A DNA stretch of 7,466 nt, taken from assembly GCA_031270385.1 (NCBI GenBank), contig JAISXS010000052.1, positions 1-7,466 on the forward strand, read 5' to 3'. Under the pieces are notes generated by a model. That model saw nothing but the letters and a program-made list of their open reading frames with translations. It was not told the origin of the DNA and did not search any database. Source of the stretch: Puniceicoccales bacterium. Lineage in GTDB: Bacteria; Verrucomicrobiota; Verrucomicrobiia; Opitutales; JAIRKQ01. Every line of letters begins with the position of its first letter. Positions within the stretch are counted from its first letter, which is position 1. Below, piece by piece: positions 1 through 6,243 of this stretch. Both the position numbers and the translations under genes were made by a program.

Positions 1-65
1 TCCTTCGCTCTGTGATTCTCGAAATACTTTACTACCCTTTCCCTCAGATCTTTCGAATAGTACAT
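1..65 (-). CDS. IS630-family transposase, N-terminal fragment (cut by window edge)
   Basis: The minus strand from the ATG at 63-65 reads MYYSKDLRERVVKYFENHRA and continues out of the window. The YSxDLRxRVV opening followed by a helical segment is the characteristic N-terminus of IS630-family (DDE, Tc1/mariner-related) transposases, where it starts the DNA-binding helix-turn-helix domain. A purine-rich stretch, AGGTAAGAGCGAG, lies just before the ATG and could serve as ribosome binding site. Only 21 residues are visible, so whether the transposase is intact, frameshifted or split cannot be judged. The frame stays open upstream of the ATG, but the family match begins at this methionine. Confidence 0.72.
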   Translation of the reverse strand, partial: MYYSKDLRERVVKYFENHRAK

Positions 66-118
66 CTCGCTCTTACCTACTATATTTTTAAACGCCCTCG
101 TCAAGGGGAATTGCTATA
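1..118 (-). mobile_element. IS630-family insertion sequence, 5' end only (rest outside window)
   Basis: On the minus strand, a transposase start typical of IS630 lies 53 bp inside a candidate terminal repeat. Read inward from 118, the end is TATAGCAATTCCCCTTGACG. It matches the right end of the repeat element at 7126-7229 at 15 of the first 23 positions, including a shared CTTGACGA block. IS630 elements insert at TA, and a TA dinucleotide lies at 117-118. The outer boundary is inferred from the coding start and the repeat similarity, because the other end of the IS is not in the window. The IS abuts an N-terminally incomplete glycosyltransferase, which suggests that it interrupted that gene. 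Confidence 0.6.
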
Positions 119-157
119 ATAGCTGGCATTGGAAATTTTTCCATAAGATTTTTTTGC

Positions 158-1075
158 ATGACGCCGCTCATCGAAACAAATAAATGTCGATATTTCCTCG
201 TCTCCAGCAACATAAACCTCGCCATCTGCTACAAATTATTCGTGGGAAGCGTTTTTAAAAATTACAAAAAAATAGTATACCTGGATGCTGATACAATCGT
301 GTGCGAGGATATTGCCAATTTATTCAATATTGACCTACGTGGCAAGGCTATCGGCTCCGTTATGGATTCGTGTTTGGTTGGTGAATTGCACGCAAAACGG
401 ACAGAACATGCAACGGAAACCGAAAAACATTTCAACTCAGAGATTATGTTGATGGATGTCGGCTCAATTAGGAAGAAAAAATACGAAAAACAATTCATAG
501 AAATCGTCGGTGAGGGTGAAAAAATGTCCCACGACCAGGACGCAATAAATACTGCCATGCAAAGAGATGGATACGGCGATGTTTTACACATTGATAGTGG
601 ATGGAATTGCTCACCGGGCAACAAAGGGAACCACAGTTCCGCAAAGATCATTCACTACCGCGGCGGCTGCAACAAGCCGTGGTTTTACAAGTGTGACCTG
701 GCAGAACACTGGTGGAAATACGCGAGGATGACGCCGTTTTACGAGAACATTCTTTTTGAGAGGATCGCTATCGAAACACAACGTGCAGCAAAAAAGACCC
801 TCCATGGAATTAAAATTTCCACGCCGCACAACAGATTATTGTATTTCGGCCGCTATTTGTTATACAAACTCCTTGGGAGGATTTTCCCTATTGCTAAATA
901 CAGACGAAAATTCCGACAAAAAGCACAGCAGCGTGCAACGGCGCCACAAGTGGCGTATTTCAAATATTTGCGCTATAGTGTTTTCGGAACAATTTTCCCA
1001 GTGGCGACTCGCAGGACAAGGTACCGGCAGAAAGCGGCACAATATAAGCAATATTTCAAATGCATCGGAAATTGA
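158..1075 (+). CDS. Family 8 glycosyltransferase, N-terminally truncated (probable pseudogene)
   Basis: GT8 enzymes such as LgtC transfer a hexose from a UDP-sugar to lipopolysaccharide or other glycans at the cytoplasmic face of the membrane. Visible family landmarks are YLDADTIV with the metal-binding DxD at residues 43-45, the FNxx block at 92-95, SHDQD at 124-128 and HYRGG..KPW at 166-175. About 75-80 residues normally precede the DxD-side helix, including the first nucleotide-binding strands; here only about 30 do. The reading frame is open upstream only to 92, and that stretch has no GT8 resemblance. The inferred IS630 end at 118 offers a cause. Position 95 is Glu where the family normally has Gly (FNSG/FNAG). 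Residues 229-258 and 267-295 are two copies of a basic, aromatic repeat, probably a membrane-binding tail. The ATG has no good ribosome binding site. The family call is firm; expression and activity are doubtful. Confidence 0.8.
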   Translation: MTPLIETNKCRYFLVSSNINLAICYKLFVGSVFKNYKKIVYLDADTIVCEDIANLFNIDLRGKAIGSVMDSCLVGELHAKRTEHATETEKHFNSEIMLMDVGSIRKKKYEKQFIEIVGEGEKMSHDQDAINTAMQRDGYGDVLHIDSGWNCSPGNKGNHSSAKIIHYRGGCNKPWFYKCDLAEHWWKYARMTPFYENILFERIAIETQRAAKKTLHGIKISTPHNRLLYFGRYLLYKLLGRIFPIAKYRRKFRQKAQQRATAPQVAYFKYLRYSVFGTIFPVATRRTRYRQKAAQYKQYFKCIGN

Positions 1076-1250
1076 CCCGAAGTGCCATAGATGACGCAGT
1101 GGTTCTTAGCAAATTCCTGCCGGTGACAGCGGTGCCCGTCGTTGCTTCGACCTCCGAATAGCGGAACAATTTCTGGTTCTGAGGTTTACACGATGAATAA
1201 AGTTTTGACAAACTCCTAGCCATGAACATTGCAACACTGAAAATTTTCAT

Positions 1251-1257
1251 GGAGGAG
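1251..1257 (+). promoter_or_regulatory. Shine-Dalgarno sequence that sets the obg start
   Basis: GGAGGAG lies immediately before the ATG at 1261, leaving 5 bases after its GGAGG core. It lies inside the longer frame that begins at 1222, and that upstream ATG has no comparable site. This supports the start at 1261. A TTGACA hexamer at 1205-1210 could be a -35 box, but no convincing -10 follows at 16-18 bp. Confidence 0.65.
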
Positions 1258-1260
1258 CGA

Positions 1261-2283
1261 ATGTTCGTTGACGAAGTACACAACGTGCGGCTGGCCGCTG
1301 GAAACGGTGGTGACGGATGCCTCAGCTTCCGTCGGGAAAAATTTATTCCCAAAGGCGGACCGAACGGAGGCGATGGCGGAAATGGCGGAAATGTAATCCT
1401 TGTCGGCGATGAGAACACAAGTGATCTGAGTGTTTATCGATTCAAGCCGCATGCTAGGGCAAAAAATGGCGGTCACGGCATGGGAAGCGAAATGCACGGT
1501 CGCAACGGAAAAGATTGCCTACTGGTAGTTCCAGTTGGTACCGTCATTTTAGATGCCACAACAAAAAATTTCGTCACGGAAATAACCGGGCACTGCCAAA
1601 GGGTTATGCTGCTTAGGGGTGGTACGGGCGGCAAGGGAAATGTAAATTTTAAATCGTCCACGAACCAAGCTCCACGCCGCACAACTCCTGGAACTCCAGG
1701 TGAAGAAGGTACTTTCGACTTCATTCTTAAAACAATCGCCGACGTCGGACTGGTGGGATTTCCAAATGCTGGAAAGTCGACATTGACAACTCTGTTGACC
1801 CGTGCAACCCCGAAAATCGCCAGTTATCCGTTCACAACCCTGCATGCTAATGTTGGTATTATGACAGATGGTAGCGGGAACAACAGAGTCATCATCGCTG
1901 ACATCCCAGGTCTGATCGACAGAGCCCATGAAAATCGTGGCCTCGGGATTCGCTTTCTCAAGCACATCGAGCGCTGTGCAATCCTTCTATTCTTGATAGA
2001 TATGTCGGCAATGGACAATCGCTTGCCGGCGGACGATTATTCCAGTCTGCTAAATGAGCTGAGTTGCTACAACGAAGACCTTTTGAAAAAAGAGAAAGTT
2101 GTCGTGGCAAACAAAATGGATGCACCATCTGCCGCCAAGAATTTGGACACATTCCAGCGGAAACACGGGATGAATATCCTGAAGATATCGTGCGCGACCG
2201 GTAGTGGCATCGATGAGTTGAAGATGGTTTTGCGTAATGCGGTTCGGCAAAAAAAATGTAAAAATAGCGTCTTATCTTGCTAA
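1261..2283 (+). CDS. obg: Obg-family GTPase (ribosome assembly / 50S maturation)
   Basis: This is a 340-residue Obg/CgtA GTPase, a cytoplasmic protein that binds the large ribosomal subunit and links its maturation to GTP and stress state. Residues 1-158 form the glycine-rich Obg fold: it starts MFVDEV and contains FRREKFIPKGGP and a GGDGGNGGNV run. The G domain follows, with G1 GFPNAGKST at 166-174, the switch I segment PFTTLHANVG, G3 DIPGL at 214-218, G4 NKMD at 284-287 and G5 SCATG near 310. It ends soon after G5, so it is the short form without the extra C-terminal OCT domain found in some Gram-positive bacteria. I chose the ATG at 1261 over 1222 because Obg proteins normally begin MFVDEV and a strong GGAGGAG site precedes it. 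It opens the central gene cluster, with 37 bp to the SNF2 gene. The usual upstream partners rplU-rpmA are absent here. Confidence 0.96.
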   Translation: MFVDEVHNVRLAAGNGGDGCLSFRREKFIPKGGPNGGDGGNGGNVILVGDENTSDLSVYRFKPHARAKNGGHGMGSEMHGRNGKDCLLVVPVGTVILDATTKNFVTEITGHCQRVMLLRGGTGGKGNVNFKSSTNQAPRRTTPGTPGEEGTFDFILKTIADVGLVGFPNAGKSTLTTLLTRATPKIASYPFTTLHANVGIMTDGSGNNRVIIADIPGLIDRAHENRGLGIRFLKHIERCAILLFLIDMSAMDNRLPADDYSSLLNELSCYNEDLLKKEKVVVANKMDAPSAAKNLDTFQRKHGMNILKISCATGSGIDELKMVLRNAVRQKKCKNSVLSC

Positions 2284-2320
2284 GTAACACCTGCAAATTT
2301 ATCATCACGGGTTCGCCATT

Positions 2321-4768
2321 ATGTCGCGTGAGGGCCCAGATTGCGTTTTTACACCTGCAGCGATCGCATCTTGGCGCCGCAAATTAAACAAATTCGATAT
2401 GGTGGAGTACTTTGGGCGGCGGCCATGTTCCATTGCGAAGGGGGTTTTCGCAACCGGATCCGTAAAAAAAATTGCGTTGGAGGACTGTGAAGCGAAAATC
2501 AATGCCTATTTTAACGGCGAATCGATAAATTTTAACATCAAGCTCGATGGCAATGGGCGCGTAGAAACATCCATTGACAAACGGAAGATTACGGCGCAAA
2601 TCGTGACAATTGCCGCACTTATGGAGATAATAGTTCTCGTAAATTCGGCGAATGCCAGTAAAAAAAGCGACTGCAATGACCACAAAATCAGCGAAAACAC
2701 AACCAAAGATGAGGGAAAACACCCTACGCAGCCGGATGGTAATTCTGGCGTGGAAAAAAATGTTTCCGTAAAACTGCACATGTGCGGTAACGATGTTGTG
2801 ATGCGGGCATTTCTGGACAACTGCGAAACAAAACCGATCTTCATGCAAAACAGAAATTCCATCACCGTGATTTCCGGAAACGCTAAAAAAATGGCACTGC
2901 TGCGGCTACTGTTTTACGCGAAGAGGTCAAATTTTGAATTTTGCTCAGCAAATCGGGATTACCGCCTGAAAAATTTACGCATGGCAACGGATCTAATGCG
3001 TAACAAATTCGATGTCTGGGAAAAATATTTTTACGTGGAGCTTTCCCCGGAAATGCTACTACTGCGTCGCGGCATAATTTTCCCGGAAATCTGCGCAAAG
3101 GTGATTGAGGAGACAGCGGAATATGTAAAAATTGAGTGGTTGATTAATTCGGAATACGGAAAAATCGACTCATCAAATATGGTGGATTTGCTAAGGGCAA
3201 ATGGTCGATCAATTTTCATAAAAGATGTTGGCGCAGTCGCGCTCACGGCTGACCAAATCTCGGTCATCAGACACGTGTTTTGCAATGACCAGCATGCCAA
3301 ACTGCGCAGATACATGCTCCACATCCTGCTCAACCAGCACCGCATTCGCATCGACACAAGTGTGTGCAAAATCAAACACATTGGCGTGGGAATAGAAAAG
3401 TTTCCGCTGCCGGAATTTTTGAAAAATTACCAACGCGATGGCGTATACTCAATGCGGGCAATCCTGGATGCCGGATGTCACTGTCTGTTGGCCGATGAAA
3501 TGGGCCTTGGAAAAACTTTGCAGGTTTTGGCCCTTGTGTGTTCCGATATGGAATCCGCCCATGTGCTGGTGGTATGCCCTGCAAGTGTAATTTCGGTGTG
3601 GCAGCGGGAGGTGGAAAAATTCTTCCCGGGAAAGACGACTGCCGTTGTCGACAAATTTTACAAATTTTCCTCACGACCAAATCTTCTGCTATGCAGTTAT
3701 GTCCAGGCGCACAAAAATGTGAAATTGAAAAATTTGGCGTTCGACTATGTGATTTTAGACGAAGCACAGTATGCAAAAAATCCGCGGTCAAAAACTATGA
3801 TAGCGTGCTGCAATATCGATAGCAAATACCGCATTGCCATAACCGGCACACCGATCGAAAACAATTTGACAGACATTTGGAGTATATTCAGGTTTTTGAT
3901 GCCTGGTTTTTTTTGCGGCTACAAGCAATTTCAAGAGAATATTTGCAATCCGTATTTCCGCGATGACTTCCGCAAGCAGGTGGCAACATTTACAATAAGG
4001 CGGACGAAGCAATCGGTCGCCATCGAACTTCCGAAGCGAAATGAATTGGAATTGGTTTGCAAAATGAATTGCGGTCAAAAACATACCTATGACAAAATAA
4101 AAAGTAGCCTGAAATCGGCGTTGAACAAATACGATGCATCGAATTCCCGTGGTCGCATGAACATTTTGACGGCAATTACGCGGTTGCGCCAGGCTGCATG
4201 CGCCCAATTCATTCTCCCGGAATCGCTACGCAACGACAACTCTAGAGATTCCCAAAAAATTGACGCCCTAATGATAAAACTGGAAAATATCCACGCAAAT
4301 GGGCAGAAGGCGATAGTGTTTAGCCAATTTCTGGAATTTTTGAAGGAGATAAAATCAAAAATTGAGGCCACGATTGGGAGAGTAAACGTATATTCTTTTA
4401 CCGGAGCAACACGGAATCGAAAATCCGTCATTGAAGATTTTCAAAATTCCGATGGCAGTGCCGTAATGCTGATAAGCCTGAAAGCTGGCGGCGTCGGCAT
4501 AACTCTTCACGCTGCGGAATACGTATTTTTGATGGAGCCATGGTGGAATCCGGCCGTAGAGGAGCAAGCGATTGCCCGCATCCATCGCATCGGACAGAAA
4601 AATATAACGACCGTCTATCGCATGATTTCCGAAGGATCAATCGAAGAACGCATGCGGCAAATACAGACATCGAAAAACAAATTATTCAACGAATTCATAA
4701 AAACTGGAGTGGACAACGTCGCGATGACGAATTTTTATTTAAAAAATCTGGAGTCTCTGCTAGATTGA
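2321..4768 (+). CDS. SNF2/Rad54-like DEAD/H ATPase (putative helicase/translocase)
   Basis: This 815-residue SNF2-family (superfamily 2) ATPase probably translocates on double-stranded DNA and remodels bound proteins; bacterial targets are mostly unknown. The two RecA-like lobes span about 370-800. Visible motifs are Walker A DEMGLGKT at 392-399, Walker B DEAQ at 480-483, motif III TGTPIENN at 508-515, motif V LKAGGVGITL from about 720, and motif VI QAIARIHRIGQ at 749-759. All catalytic motifs look intact, including both arginines of motif VI. The N-terminal ~370 residues are the variable accessory region. Residues 31-101 resemble the SWIM zinc-finger region found in many bacterial SNF2 proteins, but the CxC...CxH ligands are absent. 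The ATG at 2321 has only a weak ribosome binding site, so translation may be coupled to obg. The DUF721 gene starts 4 bp after its stop. Confidence 0.92.
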   Translation: MSREGPDCVFTPAAIASWRRKLNKFDMVEYFGRRPCSIAKGVFATGSVKKIALEDCEAKINAYFNGESINFNIKLDGNGRVETSIDKRKITAQIVTIAALMEIIVLVNSANASKKSDCNDHKISENTTKDEGKHPTQPDGNSGVEKNVSVKLHMCGNDVVMRAFLDNCETKPIFMQNRNSITVISGNAKKMALLRLLFYAKRSNFEFCSANRDYRLKNLRMATDLMRNKFDVWEKYFYVELSPEMLLLRRGIIFPEICAKVIEETAEYVKIEWLINSEYGKIDSSNMVDLLRANGRSIFIKDVGAVALTADQISVIRHVFCNDQHAKLRRYMLHILLNQHRIRIDTSVCKIKHIGVGIEKFPLPEFLKNYQRDGVYSMRAILDAGCHCLLADEMGLGKTLQVLALVCSDMESAHVLVVCPASVISVWQREVEKFFPGKTTAVVDKFYKFSSRPNLLLCSYVQAHKNVKLKNLAFDYVILDEAQYAKNPRSKTMIACCNIDSKYRIAITGTPIENNLTDIWSIFRFLMPGFFCGYKQFQENICNPYFRDDFRKQVATFTIRRTKQSVAIELPKRNELELVCKMNCGQKHTYDKIKSSLKSALNKYDASNSRGRMNILTAITRLRQAACAQFILPESLRNDNSRDSQKIDALMIKLENIHANGQKAIVFSQFLEFLKEIKSKIEATIGRVNVYSFTGATRNRKSVIEDFQNSDGSAVMLISLKAGGVGITLHAAEYVFLMEPWWNPAVEEQAIARIHRIGQKNITTVYRMISEGSIEERMRQIQTSKNKLFNEFIKTGVDNVAMTNFYLKNLESLLD

Positions 4769-4772
4769 CTTC

Positions 4773-5153
4773 GTGGCGAAGGAAAAATTTAGCAGAAGGA
4801 TTCGCAATCTGATAGCTGCATTCCGTGGGTTGCCGCCGGAGGAATCGAGGTCATTTTTGAAAGCGACGCGGCCAGTGGGGGAGACAATCGCCATATTGCT
4901 GAAAAAATTCGGGACAACAAGGGCTTCCCCCGAAATGGAGATTCACAGTAATTGGGCGGCAATCATTGGTGGTACCTTTGCGAACCGTTGCCACCCAGTA
5001 AAAATTTTGAACAATGATGTCCTAATTGTTCACAGTGGAAGTTCCGTAATTCGCTGCGAGTTACAAATGCAAAAGTCAAAAATTTTAGAAAATTTACACC
5101 GTCTACCCCATTGCAAAAAGATTTCCGACATTCGTTTTATTGCAAGTGGATGA
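4773..5153 (+). CDS. DUF721 / DciA-like protein
   Basis: This small basic protein of 126 residues matches the DUF721 pattern. A variable N-terminal helix is followed by PVGETIAILLKKFG (34-47), a conserved tryptophan in the NWAAIIG segment (60-66), a short strand with a polar turn (VKILNNDVLIVHSGSS, 76-91) and a C-terminal helix with Leu/Gln repeats. In several bacterial groups DUF721 proteins (DciA) interact with the replicative helicase DnaB and assist its loading. A role in replication here is inferred from the family. The start is GTG: the frame has no ATG upstream before the in-frame stop at 4761, and the GTG lies 4 bp after the SNF2 stop. No clear Shine-Dalgarno is seen, so translation is probably coupled to the upstream gene. 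It ends 12 bp before plsC. Confidence 0.72.
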   Translation: MAKEKFSRRIRNLIAAFRGLPPEESRSFLKATRPVGETIAILLKKFGTTRASPEMEIHSNWAAIIGGTFANRCHPVKILNNDVLIVHSGSSVIRCELQMQKSKILENLHRLPHCKKISDIRFIASG

Positions 5154-5165
5154 AAAACTTTTTTC

Positions 5166-5819
5166 ATGGACCAGAGGATGTTGGTACACCCGATTTACCG
5201 CATAACTGTTTTCATTGCAAAAATGATGTTTTGCGAGTTGTTCAACGGAGATGTTTATGGTGACGAAAACGTACCACGCCATGGCCAATGTTTGATCGCG
5301 TGTAACCACCTGAGTTACTTCGACCCTCCGTTCATCGGCAGTGCGGTACGAGGCAGGGAAGTATTTTCGCTGGCACGAAGCTCTTTGTTTTCCACGAAGT
5401 TTCGCCATTGGTTGTTCAGTAACATGAACTGCATACCTCTCAACAGGCAGAGTGGGGACATCCGTGCCATAAAGTCCGCCCTTCGTCTGCTGGCGAGGGG
5501 AGAATGTCTGATGATTTATCCGGAAGGCACGAGATCCAGCGATGGTACCGCTGGAACGCCACACGGCGGCGTCGGAATGCTTGCGTGTAAAACCATGGCG
5601 CCGGTTGTACCATGTAAGATTTTTGGGACATTTGAAATAATGAGCCGTAGCAGCAAATTTTTCGACTGGAACAAAAAAGCAACGATAGTTTTCGGAAAAC
5701 CGTTGCCCCCATCCGATTACATTCCTCCGGGAAATTATCGTGAGAAATACAAGCTCGCTGCACAAAAAATAATGGCGACAGTAGAAGGACTATCCATCCC
5801 GGATGTGAAAATCTTGTAA
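5166..5819 (+). CDS. plsC: 1-acyl-sn-glycerol-3-phosphate acyltransferase (PlsC family)
   Basis: This 217-residue LPLAT/PlsC-type acyltransferase probably converts lysophosphatidic acid to phosphatidic acid at the inner membrane using acyl-ACP or acyl-CoA. It shows all four family blocks: NHLSYFDP at 47-54 (catalytic H48 and D53 of HX4D), IPLNR at 90-94, EGTRS at 120-124 (phosphate binding), and VVPCKIFG at 147-154. The N-terminal stretch around residues 10-26 is hydrophobic or amphipathic and may anchor the protein; there is no classical signal peptide. Length is at the short end but normal for compact bacterial PlsC. An alternative ATG at 5178 is possible, since neither start has a strong ribosome binding site. 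It is the last gene of the four-gene cluster, and a repeat element able to form a hairpin starts 10 bases after its stop. PlsC paralogues with other acyl acceptors cannot be excluded. Confidence 0.9.
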   Translation: MDQRMLVHPIYRITVFIAKMMFCELFNGDVYGDENVPRHGQCLIACNHLSYFDPPFIGSAVRGREVFSLARSSLFSTKFRHWLFSNMNCIPLNRQSGDIRAIKSALRLLARGECLMIYPEGTRSSDGTAGTPHGGVGMLACKTMAPVVPCKIFGTFEIMSRSSKFFDWNKKATIVFGKPLPPSDYIPPGNYREKYKLAAQKIMATVEGLSIPDVKIL

Positions 5820-5829
5820 TTCGAGCCCA

Positions 5830-5935
5830 TATAGTCATCTTCCCCGAGAAAAGCACACTCTCCATTCCAAAAAAACGGTAATCTTTCTGCTAAGTATCGT
5901 TAGACAGAATGCTTTTCTCAAGCAAGACGACTATA
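5830..5935. repeat. Full-length ~106-bp inverted-repeat element (MITE-like), copy 1
   Basis: The ends are imperfect inverted repeats. The first 26 bases, starting TATAGTCATCTTCCCC, match the complement of the last 26 at 22 positions. The interior has no coding capacity. It matches the copy at 6987-7094 along its whole length and, more loosely, the one at 7126-7229. Both outer ends read TA, consistent with insertion at a TA dinucleotide. It lies 10 bases after the plsC stop. Confidence 0.85.
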
Positions 5936-5945
5936 GTTGTTTTTT
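5830..5945 (+). terminator. Possible transcript 3' end for the plsC cluster formed by repeat copy 1
   Basis: In RNA the 26-bp inverted ends of the element could pair into a long stem with a loop of about 54 nt. A run of six T follows at 5940-5945. This resembles an oversized intrinsic terminator or an RNA-stabilising hairpin. No other terminator-like structure is visible between plsC and the tRNA. The long loop makes classical termination uncertain. Confidence 0.35.
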
Positions 5946-6128
5946 ATATTTGGCGAAGAAATCCCCTTTTTTATGAAAAAAGAATACACTTCCGCTAGGC
6001 AGGATGACCACAAACATCATTTCGTCGCGGAAATCCGCACCACAGGCACGAAATACTGCCGCCGGAATTGAACCAATCCTACTGGCATTTGATGGAAAAA
6101 GGTCCCACAAAAAACTTGCTTTTTGCAC
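5931..6128 (-). CDS. Doubtful small ORF, 65 residues, unknown
   Basis: A minus-strand frame starting with GTG encodes 65 residues with a hydrophobic central part (MMFVVILPSGSVFFF) and a lysine-rich end (HKKGDFFAKYKKQL). Its stop codon is supplied by the end of repeat copy 1. There is no Shine-Dalgarno before the GTG, no family recognised, and it runs head-on against the tRNA promoter region. It could be a fragment of a decayed gene truncated by the repeat insertion, or chance. It is listed only because the 222-bp gap between the repeat and the tRNA otherwise holds nothing I can identify. Confidence 0.15.
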   Translation of the reverse strand: MQKASFLWDLFPSNASRIGSIPAAVFRACGADFRDEMMFVVILPSGSVFFFHKKGDFFAKYKKQL

Positions 6129-6157
6129 CGCTACATTTTATTCAGTATCGCTCGCGT

Positions 6158-6234
6158 GGGGAATTAGCTCAGTTGGTTAGAACACCAGCATCACACGCTG
6201 GGGGTCGCCGGTTCGAGCCCGGCATTCCCCACCA
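6158..6234 (+). tRNA. tRNA-Val (anticodon CAC)
   Basis: A complete cloverleaf is present. The acceptor stem pairs GGGGAAT (6158-6164) with ATTCCCC (6224-6230), followed by discriminator A and an encoded CCA (6232-6234). The anticodon stem CCAGC/GCTGG encloses the loop ATCACAC with anticodon CAC at 6192-6194, which reads GUG valine codons. The T arm is GCCGG-TTCGAGC-CCGGC and the variable loop has 5 bases. The D stem GCTC/GAAC contains one C-A mismatch (6168 with 6182) where the usual sequence is GAGC. The tRNA stands alone, with no neighbouring tRNA. Its 3' end lies 9 bp from the end of the convergent gene at 6244. Confidence 0.95.
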
Positions 6235-6243
6235 TTTTCCAGT

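Noticed and set aside
115..120. TATAAT as a -10 promoter box for the glycosyltransferase
   Set aside because: No -35-like hexamer at 16-18 bp upstream, and the site coincides with the inferred end of the IS element.
756..1094. 112-codon plus-strand frame overlapping the GT8 gene
   Set aside because: It lies in another frame of the GT8 C-terminal coding region, which has a clear protein-level repeat in the GT8 frame.
1142..1170. TTGCTT, 17 bp, AACAAT as a promoter for obg
   Set aside because: Only 3 and 4 of 6 positions match consensus; too weak to call without expression data.
1056..1724. Long minus-strand frames opposite obg
   Set aside because: They are shadows of the glycine-rich obg coding sequence, giving proline/serine-rich translations without start signals or family features.
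5820..6220. TTCGAGCCC at 5820-5828 repeats nine bases of the tRNA T arm (6212-6220), suggesting an integration att site
   Set aside because: Nine bases only, no integrase gene in between or nearby, and the similarity does not extend to the tRNA 3' end.
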